Numbered from the stretch's first letter, positions 12,141-23,895 are shown. The stretch: DNA of 64,000 bases from Rhyacophila brunnea (GCA_022495005.1 JAGYXB010001854.1:372001-436000); one strand, 5' to 3'. The notes: a model not told the origin generated them from the sequence alone. Made by a program: numbers and translations.

Positions 12141-12436
12141 CTAGCTGAAGTACCCGGCTTCGCACAGGGTCACTTCGTGGTTATATTTATCTTAGATATT
12201 TGAAAAATAATAAGAGTTATTTATTTTTTTAATATTAAAATATCTGTGTAATACAATATGGCAATATGAAAATAATTCTAATAGGAGTAAAGGTCAAACA
12301 TAAGAACACTAAATTAAAATTGAATCCAAAATATGAAAACGTTATTAATGTTATTAATATGTAGTAAAAAAAAAATCAAAATTGGATGGAACAAACAAAC
12401 AACAAACTTTGTATTTTATATAATAATAATTTAGAA
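12141..12436 (+). repeat. Repeat head upstream of the tandem array
   Basis: The sequence starts ACTAGCTGAAGTACCCGGCT. This kind of opening recurs in the degraded 3' parts of interspersed repeats in many insect genomes (general knowledge, not checked here). It leads into the tandem array without a break and has no coding frame. Confidence 0.45.
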
Positions 12437-13866
12437 ACCTTCGCAAGTGTGCGCACAACAACTGACAAAAGTTTCATCGCAATCGGATGAATGGTATAGG
12501 AACGCATACGAATATTAGAAGAAGATGATTTTCTAATTCAGAAATCTTTGTGGGCATGCGCACGACAACTCACCAAAGTTTCATTGCAATCGGATGAATG
12601 GTGTAGGTACGCATTCGAATAGAAGAAGATGATGGTTGTACTAATTCAAAAACCTTCGCGGGCAAGGGCACAACACTTGATCAAAATGTCATTGCAATCG
12701 GATGAATTGTATAGGAACGCATAAGAATAGAAGTAGAAGATGATTTTCTAATTCAGAAATCTTTGTGGGCATGCGCACGACAACTCACCAAAGTTTCATT
12801 GCAATCGGATGAATGGTGTAGGTACGCATTCGAATAGAAGAAGATGATGGTTTTACTAATTCAGAAACCTTCGCAGGCGTGCGCACGACAACTCACCAAA
12901 GTTTCATTGCAATCGGATGAATGGTATAGGAACGCATACGAATAGAAGAAGATGGTTGTACTAATTCAGAAACCTTCGCGGGCTTGCGCACAACAACTGG
13001 TCAAATTTTCATCGCAATTGAATGAATGGTATAAGAACGCATACGAATAGAAGAAGATAGAATGAAGAAGAGGAAGAAGATGATGATTTTTCTAATTAAG
13101 AAACCTCATGGATGTGCATACAACCACTTACCAAAATTTCATTGCAATCGGATGAATGGTATAGGAACCAAGGAAGAAGAAGAAGATAGTTGTACTAATT
13201 CAAAAACCATTGCGGGTGTTACCACAATAACTGACGAAGGTTTCATCGCAATTGGATGAATGGTATAGGGACCATACGAATAAAAGAAAGATAGAATGAA
13301 GAAGAAGAAGAAGAAGAAGAAGATGGTTGTACTAATTCAGAAACCTTCGCGGGTGTTGGCACAATTATTGACGAAAATTTTATTGCAATCGGATGAATGG
13401 AATAGGAACGCATACGAATAGAAGAATATAGAATAGAAGAAAAAGAAGAAGAAGAAGATGGTTGTACTAATTCAAAAACCATTGCGGGTGTTACCACAAC
13501 AACTGACGAAAGTTTTATTGCAATCGGATGAATGGTATAGGGACCATACGAATAAAAGAAGATAAAATGAAGAAGAAGAAGATAGTTGTACTATTTCAGA
13601 AACCTTTGCGGGTGTTAAGACAACAACTGACGAAGGTTTCATTGCAATCGGATGAATGGTATAGGAACCATACGAATAAAAGAAGATAGAATGAAGATGA
13701 AGAAGAAGATGATAATTTTTCTAATTCAAAAACCTTCATGGGTATGCATACAACCACTTACCAAAATTTCATTGCAATCGGATGAATGGTATAGGAACGC
13801 ATACGGGACAGACACACAGACAGACAGACATACAGACAGACAGACATTCATTTTTATATATTAGTA
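12437..13866 (+). repeat. Tandem array of 104-137-bp units with (GAA)n spacers
   Basis: The core GCAATCGGATGA (some units have GCAATTGGATGA or GCAATTGAATGA) recurs at 12479, 12586, 12694, 12801, 12909, 13014, 13144, 13248, 13385, 13520, 13644 and 13774. Each unit reads roughly TTCAGAAACCTTCGCGGG, GCGCACAACAACT, the core, then TGGTATAGGAACGCATACG and AGAAGAAGA. The spacing is about 107 bp in the first five units and 124-137 bp later, where GAA runs have expanded. The array closes with a CAGA run and TTCATTTTTATATATTAGTA, the same tail type as the next block. Confidence 0.9.
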
Positions 13867-14005
13867 TAGCCTATACTCTTTCCGCAAGTGCAAGCAATAA
13901 GTTTACAAAGTTTTATCGCAATCGGATGAACGGTATGGCTGCGCATCAAATACGAACAAACAAACACACAAACACACAAATATTAATTTTTATATATTTG
14001 AAGAT
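13867..14005 (+). repeat. Diverged terminal copy of the array unit
   Basis: It contains TTTTATCGCAATCGGATGAA (core at 13918), then an ACAAACAAACACACA run and TTAATTTTTATATATTTG. This is a separate, older 3' tail of the same repeat type. Confidence 0.6.
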
Positions 14006-14059
14006 TAAGAAATCTCTAGGTGCTATATAAACATCCTGAATAACATAGTACAGTGGTGC

Positions 14060-14995
14060 AACAGCCAGTGTAAAGCTTCATAAGCCGTCTTTGAAGTTTC
14101 CTATTAGCAAGAGTATCCGACAAGGCGACACGATCTCACTCAAATAATTAGTCACCGCTACCTACTCTAGAAAATCTATTCAAGCAACTTGGCTGAGAGA
14201 ACAGTGGAATTCACCATAAACGGCGAATACCTCAGACACCTGCGCTTTGCAGACGATAATATTGTTTTGCAAATGACCCAGAAGACCTTCAGAACAGGAT
14301 GCAGGAGCTTGCAAATGAAAACCGCAAAGTAGGCTTACAGATAAAAGTAATGATAAACAGATTTATTGAACCAATGGGAATTCTTACCAATGTCATTCAA
14401 ATCAAGCAAGTCAAAAACTACGTCTGTCTTGGACAAAAAATATCAATTGACGATGGTTTGTATGACGAGATTGCTCACAGGCGCTCATGTGGTGCATTTG
14501 GGTGTCTGAATCGTATCTTCAAAAGTGACCTCCCATCGTGTCGTAAGCGTGAAGTGTTCAACTAATGTGTGCTACTAACTTACATATACATAATATACAA
14601 CTTGTAATATAAGAGAAATCCAAAGATTACGATTAGCGCTACCGGCATGAAAAGGTGCATGTTAGGCACAAAGCGTAAAGATTATAAAAGAAACAACGGA
14701 TAAAGAAGCAGACAAGAGTACGCGATCTGATAGAGATCGCTGAGCAGATGAAGTGACAACGGGCTGGACATGTCGCTCGGCGAGTAAATAACCGCTGAAC
14801 AAATGCCGTCATACAATGGTAGCTAGCCATGGGGCACTAAATACCCACATGGACGCCCTAAAACTCACAGGATAGAATAGCTCATTAATTTGGGTGAATT
14901 TACGTGGTAAAAAACTAGGGAGTGAGAAGATTAGATAGAGCTGGGGGAGGCCTTCATCCAGCAGTGTATTGACCCCAGCTGGCGATGATGATATT
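14060..14995 (+). pseudogene. Decayed RTE-like LINE, reverse transcriptase to 3' end
   Basis: Relics of a reverse transcriptase appear in order on the plus strand: SIRQGDTIS near 14110, LRFADD near 14245 (the catalytic FADD region), and a 14299-14565 frame with YVCLGQKI and CLNRIFKSDLPSCRKREVFN. A block from about 14645 matches the C-terminal region of the fragments at 53.0 and 58.1 kb (GHVARR-type), and the end runs TTGACCCCAGCTGGCGATGA. Multiple stops and frameshifts make it non-functional. The 3' end with GATGATGAT repeats is typical of this LINE type. Confidence 0.75.
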
Positions 14996-14999
14996 AAAA

Positions 15000-17900
15000 A
15001 ATAATTCTCATATTCAATACTTAGCTTTAGATTAAAGAGGAAACGTAATAAAACAATGACCAGAAAAAAAATAGACATCTTCCGTAGAAACTCCTGTGTG
15101 TATAATTCATTTTAGAAATGCTGACGGTTGCTAATTAAGCCACAGTATCATTAAAACACTAGAGATGTGATTAATGACTGTCTATTTATTATCAACTCTT
15201 GAGGGTACAAAATACTATATTATGCACCGTCGGCAATTATTTATAATGCTGTATAATGGATGTGCAGAGTGCAATAGTAACTATTATCACACCCATCTTT
15301 AGTTTATTTGTGACACTAGCAATATGTCAAGGGACGTAGGGATCTTTAATAGATTTCATAATATGATCATAACACATTCGTTTCCCGGAATATTTATCAA
15401 ATTTATAACACCTTTTATCAATAAAAAACACACTGCAGTCTAGTTAGTAGCACTACGTTTTTTACGTAGATCAAGAAAATTTATATTCGAATCTTTTAGC
15501 CTAATTAAAATTCAAAAAAAAATTTTTTCAATTAATACGCGTATTATATGATAAGATATTATGCATGTGTCTAGTGTTTTTCTTCCCTTTTTTTCAATTG
15601 CCATCCCCTAAATGGCCTAAAGAGTAGTTGAGTAAACAATAAATTTCTATATTTTGCGATCTTCATACGCTTCTTCCGGAAAAAGAATAGTATAATTTTT
15701 TTATGCTGTTTTTTTTTTCAAGACAATTCAAAATGATAACATCATATCTTTTATGTTACAAAATTTTACAACGATTTGGTATAGAACGTTTTTAGTACGT
15801 ACGGCTGAATTGCCGACAATATAACAAATATTATAATCTGAATTTGTAAATATATTGGCAGCTTACTTTTGCTTTCGTTTACTATTTATGAACTTTGTGT
15901 TCATACGTAATAGTTCCGTGTATAAAAAAATCACATCTTGCTTTTCAATTAATATTAAGACCCAAGAAGTTGAGAAAGTGATTAATATCTATTTCTCATT
16001 TAAAAATCAGTTAAAAAACCTCTACTCTGTAGGTTCCTTTTATTTTATCTCAGTGCAGCCCTGGCAAATAAATGTTAGAGGAAAATATGTAAATGTTGGT
16101 ACAAATTAATCTACACTGAGCAGTATGCAGGTTGATTTTATCACTAGCAACAGTATTATTTTACAGCTTCACTATATCATAATAAAAAAAATCTTTATTT
16201 AATACCATAAACAAATTAAAATTATTTAGCAATAAATTTCAGGATTTTAGAAGACAAATAATTTTATTGAATTATAGAAGACAACTAATATAATAAACGA
16301 AAATATTTAAATAATAATTAGCATAAAGGTTTCTTATCGTTATCAGTTATGAGGGTTATCTTATCACGCTATCAGTGTTATCTCTATTATCAGTTATCAA
16401 ATTTACAATAATTATTATTACCAACATATAGATCTGATATCTCACTCAGAACCTATTAAGTCTATTGTTATTACTACCTATTAGTATTGGGTATTATTTT
16501 CTCTAATATCCAATATATTTATTACAACATCATTACCATTAAGTATTTATAGAACTCATTTTAAACCATTTAATTTCAATTGTAAAACAGTTGATATAAA
16601 GATAAAGTGTTAAATAGTATCTCAACTCCAAAAGAGAGCTATTAAATACTGCCTAAGTGTATAATTAACTTGTATTTCAATAATGAATTTTTTATGTGTT
16701 TTATATCGTTTTTTAGAAAAAAATCTTGGTGGAAATAATCAATTATTTGCGCTTTGGAATAAACCAAAGCCTTCAATTATGCACAACCCGTTTCCATGAG
16801 CAATAAAACCCAGTAAAGGGGGATAATCTTATTGGCGTAATTTAATTGCCCCGTTTAACCAAGCTTTTCCAAAGATTAATTGCAAAGTTTAAGTACTCTT
16901 TATAAATGTTTTTTTTTTATCTTTTTCTTTTGTTGGAATTCTTGTGCACAAAACGAAATACAGATACTATCTGTCCTTCCTATTAAAGAAATCTCATTAT
17001 AAAGAAAAATCTTTTTTTTATTTGAATTAATACATCTTTAATAGAAAATAAAAGGAAGAGTCACCAAATAACGTCCACAGGCCACCGGATGTGCATTTTT
17101 CTGAATGCAGTAAACTTGGATAACATTTTTTTAACCTAGTGGTGTTAAATATAACCAAGGAAACATATTGTGTTAAGTATATAAAAAAAAATCTAAACTA
17201 TCTATCACGTTGCCATTATCTTTAAAGCATATTTATAACATGAGTAACGAAAAGCGTCCATCACAGGAAGAGCTTCTAATTCTCTAGCTATATAATATCT
17301 GTAGAGTGCATTAGAGTATGCTTGATTTTGGCTTGATTATGGCTTGTATATATTATGTATATAATAAATTGGCCCTACAATCAGATGAAGGATCTATGAG
17401 TCTCTCATTCAAACTCAAACTCATTCTAAGAACAACACGTTGTTTGCCATAACCGAGATTTGAGGACTCGTGACTTCATAAACCAATACGTCACGACTCG
17501 TCTATGGCTAATATTACTAAGATAAATCTGGTTAACATCCAATCGTATTATGCTGCATTTAAAAAAAAAACGTTACCTAAGTAACTTTCCACGATGGAAA
17601 TCGGGTTGCAATTACTAATTTATCTGTCTAAAATATCATATACCTACCGATGGATCAGATTTGAGGAGTCGTTTCTTGTCTTTTGGTGTATAAATTCATC
17701 TTGGACCACTTCTAAAGAATGTTATTGACATATTTTACTTATGGAACATTTTCACTCAATTTTCTATAAAATGAGTATTAGTTTCAAAGTCGGTAACCTC
17801 CATTTTGACCTTTTTTATGTTTTAATTGATTCTGATTCTCTGAGTATTTTTACATCGTATATATGATGTAGTATGTAATATTAATGTCCAACCTCATTAA

Positions 17901-18028
17901 TTTTAAATCAATTTGTTATTGGGAATGTATTATTGGACGGATAATTTATGTACATATTGTTATATTATTTCTGTCGCTTTGGATTTTGTTTGATAAATAT
18001 TGTTTTTTAAAAAATGTATTCAGTTTGA
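15000..18028. other. AT-rich region, no gene seen
   Basis: Nothing coding was recognised. Around 16336-16400 there is a degenerate run of TTATCA-type hexamers (for example TTATCGTTATCAGTTATGAG). Confidence 0.4.
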
Positions 18029-18154
18029 AATGTCCCTCTGAGGCGGACGAACCCGGTCTTAATTTATTGATTAAAAGTGGAATAAGTACTACAAAAAAAT
18101 GCGTTTTATTAAATTAAACAACAATACAATGCAGTTCCACCATGAATTGACAGT
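18029..18154 (+). mobile_element. Half copy of the palindromic foldback element
   Basis: CTCTGAGGCGGACGAACCCG, AAAAGTGGAATAAGTACTAC and GCGTTTTATTAAAT match the right arm of the palindrome at 42825-43028. This copy extends further out, to AATGCAGTTCCACCATGAAT, which in the 42.8-kb copy is present only on the left arm. No complementary left arm is found upstream. Confidence 0.75.
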
Positions 18155-19628
18155 TAATAAAATAAAAGAAAAATCATATATTCATAATATATCAAATCGT
18201 TTATATTCACCAGTCATCATGTTTTATATTTTACGATTACCTTAAAACATGTTTTCTTATATTCTTATATTAATAATTATGCAAAAAGAAAATATGTCAT
18301 TTACTATCCTGAATGTGCGACCAGGTGATAGGATCAAATCTGTATACGTAATTACCGAGGCGTATTTTATTTTCTGGTTCGTCTACTTGAGACGATAGTA
18401 CCTATACATGAAAAATCATGGTGCTAAGCCAGAAAGGTGGTCATTAATTGGCACTTGATGGGCATAGGGCGCGTGTCTGGGATTCATCTACATTCCACAT
18501 TATATAATAGATGCAGTTTATTTTGTGGTTCGGTTAACTGATACCATAGTATATACAAAAGTCATGATTATCAGTAAGTTGTCGTGGTTCCTACTCCTCA
18601 CCTCCATAACTTGATATTTTATAGTCACCTCAAGTGCCTTTAATTCACTCCATAGACTCCATACTAGGCGATTATTTGAAGCCTACCTTCTTAAGAAAAA
18701 TATTTTTTAATTGCATATTGACTTATTTATATAATCACTTGATTATATATTCCATATTGTTGTCGTTGTCATTAGTATTTATTCATTAGTAGTAATATCG
18801 TATTATCTTCTTATTTCTCGTAAGTATAACTGACAAGTGTGTTCTTTTTATCAGATCTCCACAGCCTACCTCTTTCCAAAAGTCACCCTTCGCCACTGAT
18901 AGGTACATAGTATGAACTAAGTTACAGAGGTGAGAAATAGAAACCACGACCACTCCCCGACCTGGAACCATGACTTTCGATTGTAGATACTTCAGTCTAC
19001 CCAAATATGTATAAGTATTTAACCCCTTAGACTATGACGGATTTTTGAAATTATCTCTAAATGGTGAAATAATATGTAGATTTCCGACTTTGAAACTCAA
19101 AACAATAAACAATTTTGTTATTGTAATAATAAATTAACAACATATTGTGTGTTAGATTAGCTAAGTCCAACTATTATTTTGCAGTGTATTTAATATACAT
19201 ATGAAGATAATAAATAATGTACGCGAACTGAACACGGCTTTGGCATGCCGCATTAGCATATTATCTGTGTGGTGTACTGTTTTCATATTCAGTCGCTTAG
19301 ATTCTCAAAATTGAAACCCATTCATTTGATAAAAAGCCTTTGACAAGCGGGCTGCAGAGTGTGTTTTATATATAGCCCGGTGATCACTTCCTTTGAAATT
19401 ATTACTAACGAAGTTGTATCATCGCATCGCATGGGAGGGCTGATACCTATTTTGCGGTGCGCCCGCCCAAGCGCTATGCTTCGAAATCGCACTCGAATTA
19501 TGCGGTGGAGTGGAGGGCTAATGCGCCCATTTTTGGCCAGGTGCCTATTATCGGCCACTTCGTTTCACGATCGGTATTATTTATGCACTATATGAAAATG
19601 TAACTGTCTACATGATATTAATTTATAT
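18155..19628. other. No gene seen; short family B piece and a GC-rich patch
   Basis: The block 18820-18905 shares AGATCTCCACAGCCTACCTC and CCCTTCGCCACTGATAGG with repeat family B. Between 19420 and 19560 the sequence becomes GC-richer. It has overlapping open frames on both strands of about 78 codons with no recognisable motif, so I do not call a gene. Confidence 0.4.
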
Positions 19629-19900
19629 ATTGAAGTTAATGTCGCCACCAAACCACACTCCGTCTTAATCAGGCGATCACGTGACCCTACGTTTGGTTGT
19701 AAACCATCATTTTATGACTGAGAATGTCTCAGAACCAAGACTGAGGTCGCCATGTGTTCAAAGTTAAGTCAGGTGTAGGTACCCATGGGAGAGAGGAGCA
19801 CTTAAAAAGGCAAAATTATATAATCGTAATATGTAACAAAAGCTAATAAAAAACTACCGAATAATCAAGTGAACAGATCTTCATGTGCAATCTATTATTT
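19629..19900 (-). mobile_element. 3'-end fragment of an R1-type LINE
   Basis: The sequence starts ATTGAAGTTAAT exactly as the 3' end of the large R1 element does at 25335. It then follows that element's 3' UTR with moderate divergence (GTCTTAATC, GCGATCACGTGACCCTACG, GAGAGAGGAGCAC), ending around GAACAGATCTTCATG, which corresponds to the last codons of ORF2. It is a strongly 5'-truncated relative, and it independently supports the 3' boundary of the big element. Confidence 0.75.
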
Positions 19901-19969
19901 TTATATATAATATTTAAGTCAAAATATCTTGGATTTATTTCCTTTTTCTTCTTTTTTTCCCTTCTGCCG

Positions 19970-20200
19970 CTACAACCCTGTGTTTGTCTTAGCCTCCAGC
20001 ATCTGCCTCCATCTAGGGGTCTGTCCAAAGCCGCTTCTCACCAGGCGCCTAAGGTTTTTCAAATCAAACTGGACACTATCCCTCCATCTTAAACCAGCTC
20101 TTTTTTTGTCTTCCAGCTTATTTAATGTCAGTTTCTTTGTCATGCGGGACTCGTCCACCCTGTCTACATAGCCCAGTCATCTACGGCGACCCTATTTGAT
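19970..20200 (-). pseudogene. C-terminal fragment of a LINE reverse transcriptase
   Basis: On the minus strand, a 62-codon frame begins MDESRMTKKLTLNKLEDKKR, continues RAGLRWRDSVQFDL, and ends with TPRWRQMLEAKTNTGL. This layout (a basic linker, an LRW.D.V..DL block, then a WR..LE.AKT.GL end) is the usual C-terminus of many insect LINE ORF2 proteins. Reading upstream into 20158-20200 gives a decayed GHVDRV-like piece in another frame. There is no catalytic region, so it is a 5'-truncated or eroded copy. Confidence 0.6.
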
Positions 20201-22244
20201 GAACTGTACAATGTGCGAATCTGCGTACAAAGCGTACAGCTCGTATTTGTATCTTTATCTGCACCCAAACTGTGTGTCAACGATGGATTCGAAGATACCA
20301 TGCAACACACTCCGCTCAAACGAGCCCAATACTATGTTCATGCTTTTAGTCATGCACTAAGTCTCTACGTAATACATAACAACTGGTCTTATTATTGTTT
20401 TGTAGAAGATGCATTTTCAGAGTCATTTCAATGCCCTAAAACGTAGCACGTTTATTAGACCGAAGCGACAATAATTGTTGTTACCTAGCACAAACTCTTC
20501 TTTTTACTTCCTTTTTCTACTTGACCTCAATTGACATCTACATATTATAAAAATAAAAATTAACCTTTCGTCAAATTACCTTACCTGCCAATTCCATTTT
20601 TGAATTTTCATGATAGCTGATAATGTTTGCATATTTTAGATTCGATTTTAGTTTCTTTTGTTTGACATGGCTGTCAGAATTTACTTTAATTTTTACATGT
20701 ATGCCTAGATACAAATATTAATATTTTGTTAAGTAAGATAAATGTATGGTCAGTGAAGCTATTCTGTGCTAAGCCGGTACTTCATTTAGTTACTTATATT
20801 ATGTATATATTTTATACTTCAAATATTGACAGACCACAAATGAAAACCCAGTTTTTTATTAGAGGCAAAATACGAAATTCGTTATTTTAGATAACTAGTT
20901 ATAAGTTATAGGCTACGGCATAAATACAATTTTATTTGTTTTGATTTCTAGCTTTAAAACTATCATTGTTGCAAATAATACTAATATACGTGTGAATTTC
21001 CCATGATACCATTGTAGAATTAATTGACATATCTCCATTAACGATAAAAACAAAAACATATTATTATGTAAATTATCATGATATACCAAGATACTTTTGC
21101 AATTCAAATAATATCGAATGCATTTATACTGTTCTCGTTAATTATAAGTTATAATAATTGTGTTATCAAAAATTAAAAATAGATTATTTTTCAACCCATG
21201 TTTCCTTGTCATTATGGCTTAAAAGTTGTTAGTTCTCTCTTTATCATTATAATAATTAGGTATATAAGTATGATTATAATTATATTAAGTACCATTTTGA
21301 CATATATAATACAAATTAAAACATATTTATTATTGTTACTATGCCATGCGAAAAAAATTACTTCATCATATTATCAAAAACACGCAAGGCAAAACTAATC
21401 CCTTAACGATATGTGCAATTTTATTTAAATAATGAAATCAATTATAATGTAATTTGTCAAACATGAGAATATTAATAATTTGTATTATTATCGTTATCAT
21501 CGGTTTTATAATCGAGTGTGTTACGTTTATGTTAACTTTTCTGAATACAACTCCACTATTTTTGGTACGGTTTGTTTAATACAAAATAAATAAATTTCTG
21601 AAAAATAGTGTTTTGATTTAATACTAAAATTATTTCAAAATCGTGTCGGAGAAGAATGATTCAGGAACTTCTTTTGTAAGGGTAAAAATTACTGGAACAG
21701 CTTCCTCGTTTTTGACATCGTTTGACTAACAAAAATTATTTTCCCTCCAGTCTATTAACTTACAAAACCCCCCACTATTCGCCAAAATTTAAATAAACGA
21801 ACATTTAGTACTTCCGTTCGTTCTAATTTCATTAATTAATTTTCCTTTCCCCCATGTCCAGAATATACAAGGGTCTACGCTCCCGGGATACCACTTGATA
21901 ACTCAATGCCAACAACCCGGGATTGAAAACTATCTAAATCTTGGAATCGACTTTATTTGTATGGCTTTTGACAAACATAAGAAATTTGAGTCAATTCAAG
22001 AAGTGTTATAAATTTATTGGGAGAAATATTAATATTTTTTTTGTAAAACAAATTATACTAAATTCCTAAAATGTGTTTATTGGTCTACTAAAATTACTGC
22101 AACCTAGTATCTGGACAACGCTGTAATTATCGAGATAGCAATCGGCTATTAAACCAATGTGGAGTATTAATTTTTAATTATTTTGATAAAATATACATAA
22201 TATACACTAAGAATACATAAGTGACTCCACGGAGTGGAGGTTAT
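20201..22244. other. No gene seen
   Basis: The first 250 bp may still belong to the decayed LINE on the minus strand. The rest is AT-rich without motif-bearing frames. Confidence 0.4.
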
Positions 22245-22477
22245 AATAACAGATTTTGGTACAGTTCGGTTATGAGGAATAGAGCGGAAAACACATTTTG
22301 AAAATAGCCGATATACTGAATTATTTGTTAGGTTAACCTAACCAAACCTAACCTAACCCAACTTAACTTAACCTAAACTAACCCAAACTAACAAATAATC
22401 CAGTATATCAGGTATTTTCAAAATGTGTTTTCCGCTGTATTCCTCATAACCGAACTGTACCCAGATTTTTGTTATTA
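22245..22477. repeat. Inverted repeat enclosing a telomere-like array
   Basis: The left arm (about 22245-22330) and right arm (about 22390-22477) are near-perfect reverse complements. Shared blocks include ACAGTTCGGTTATGAGGAAT, GCGGAAAACACATTTTGAAA and GATATACTG(A/G)ATTATTTG. The arms are about 85 bp. The loop is a CCTAA pentamer array preceded by one TTAGG in the opposite orientation. Such a structure could extrude as a hairpin. Its outer ends have no obvious target duplication. Confidence 0.9.
22328..22390 (-). repeat. Telomere-type (TTAGG)n array, unit 1
   Basis: One TTAGG (22328-22332) and TTAA are followed by eleven in-phase pentamers on the plus strand: CCTAA, CCAAA, CCTAA, CCTAA, CCCAA, CTTAA, CTTAA, CCTAA, ACTAA, CCCAA, ACTAA. 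CCTAA is the complement of the canonical arthropod telomere repeat; the other pentamers are one or two substitutions away. Confidence 0.9.
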
Positions 22478-22829
22478 CGAGAAATAGATGTTTGCCACTT
22501 GCTCAAGCTATTAGGACCAAACTCTGATCCAAACATAGATTGGAAATCAACATGTGAACTTTCTAAACCCGGGATTCCAACCTGGGGTCCACGACATGAA
22601 AAGCCGCCGCGGTAACCTCTCAGCCATCGTAGGCGTATATTATATTACCTACTATAAAATTAACATACTGATTATTTATTTATTCAGAAAAAAGCATATT
22701 ATTATTACATGACATGATATACTATTGGCCAATGCGCCATATTATACAATGAAAATGCAGGGCATGGAATAATTATAAATAGTAAAGAAAATAATAGGTA
22801 TGCGTAGACAAAAATAAAATGGTTACTAA
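22337..22829. repeat. Tandem duplication, first unit (493 bp)
   Basis: The unit runs from the first CCTAA through the right arm, a tRNA-like block and an AT-rich tail ending GGTTACTAA. The next unit repeats it almost base for base. Confidence 0.92.
22485..22628 (-). repeat. tRNA-like SINE head and body, family C copy 1
   Basis: On the minus strand, GATGGCTGAGAGGTTACCG is an A-box-like start and GGTTGGAATCCC a B-box-like match about 45 nt on, as in long-variable-arm tRNAs. A body follows that includes GGTCCTAATAGCTTGAGCAA and ATCTATTTCTCGTAATAAC. Homologous bodies occur at 22980, 60070 and 62232 (minus strand) and 59905 (plus strand), so it is an interspersed family, probably SINE. Confidence 0.6.
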
Positions 22830-22901
22830 CCTAACCTAACCAAACCTAACCTAACCTAACCTAACCCAACTTAACTTAACCTAAACTAACCCAAACTAAC
22901 A
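22830..22901 (-). repeat. Telomere-type (TTAGG)n array, unit 2
   Basis: Fourteen in-phase pentamers show the same order of variant pentamers as unit 1, plus one CCTAA before CCAAA and two after it. Confidence 0.9.
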
Positions 22902-22979
22902 AATAATCCAGTATATCAGGTGTTTTCAAAATGTGTTTTCCGCTGTATTCCTCATAACCGAACTGTACCCAGATTTTTG

Positions 22980-23136
22980 TTATTACGAGAAATAGATGTT
23001 TGCCACTTGCTCAAGCTATTAGGACCAAACTCTGATCCAAACATAGATTGGAAATCAATATGTGAATTTTCTAAGCCCGGGATTCCAACCTGGGGTCCAC
23101 GACATGAAAAGCCGCCGCGGTAACCTCTCAGCCATC
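22980..23136 (-). repeat. tRNA-like SINE head and body, family C copy 2
   Basis: This is the copy of 22485-22628 carried in the second tandem unit, with a few substitutions. The plus strand happens to hold a 67-codon frame here, which is an artefact of the repeat. Confidence 0.6.
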
Positions 23137-23404
23137 GTAGGCGTATATTATATTACCTACTATAAAATTAACATACTGATTATTTATTTATTCAGAAAAA
23201 AGCATATTATTATTACATGACATGATATACTATTGGCCAATGCGCCATATTATACAATGAAAATGCAGGGCATGGAATAATTATAAATAGTAAAGAAAAT
23301 AATAGGTATACGTAGACAAAAATAAAATGGTTACTAATAGAAAAATATGAAACAATATAACACTATTTTCATTTAAATACTTATATCACTAAACGTGATA
23401 ATTA

Positions 23405-23895
23405 TTTTTTACAACGTTTTTATTAGCTCGTATTCTTGTTTGTCCGGTGGTTGTTTGTCCAGTACAAATTTTGCAATCGATTTTTAACTAACTTTCCAAC
23501 TAGCTAGATATTTGAAATTTTTAATATATATGAGAACACGATGCCAATGCATTTTTTAATACTTTTAGCCATCTTTAAGCAGAATTGAATTCATTATAAG
23601 TTAATTCTGTTTTGTATGGAAAGTTATTTCAGAAAAATCCGTAAAAAAAACTGTTATTGGTTGCTAAGGGGGTGGTCATAGCAACTAAATTATTAATATA
23701 TACGTGCGTTATTATGGAAATCGAAATGAAATGTCAAAATGACAATTTAGTATTATATATTTGTTTGTTTGTTTGTTTTTTATTTACTTTATATCAAGTA
23801 CAAGTTTGAGCATATTGAGCATAATAATTCAACAGAAAATTTTAAAATGTTGTACATAAAAAGTTCTTTTTATCTTGTAATTATTTCTTTTATCT
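23405..23895 (-). repeat. Interspersed repeat family A, copy 2
   Basis: Reverse-orientation copy. ACGTTTTTATTAGCTCGTAT, TTGTCCGGTGGTTGTTTGTC, GATGCCAATGCATT and AAAAAGTTCTTTTTATCTTG all match the other copies in order. Confidence 0.8.

Larger units (their letters stand above)
22830..23337. repeat. Tandem duplication, second unit (508 bp)
   Basis: Same content as 22337-22829. The 15-bp length difference is exactly three extra CCTAA pentamers at the start; elsewhere only scattered substitutions are seen (for example GGTATG versus GGTATA). The left inverted arm was not duplicated. Confidence 0.92.

Noticed and set aside
12437..13866. CRISPR-like regular repeats
   Set aside because: The whole unit is repeated, with no unique spacers, and units are over 100 bp. 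It is a eukaryotic minisatellite.
19322..19595. Overlapping 78-codon frames on both strands
   Set aside because: Complementary frames in a GC-richer patch, with no motif and no splice context.
22328..22901. True chromosome end
   Set aside because: The pentamer runs are short, degenerate and internal, with ordinary repeat-rich DNA on both sides.
22920..23123. 67-codon plus-strand frame
   Set aside because: It arises from the inverted arm and tRNA-like block of the second tandem unit.
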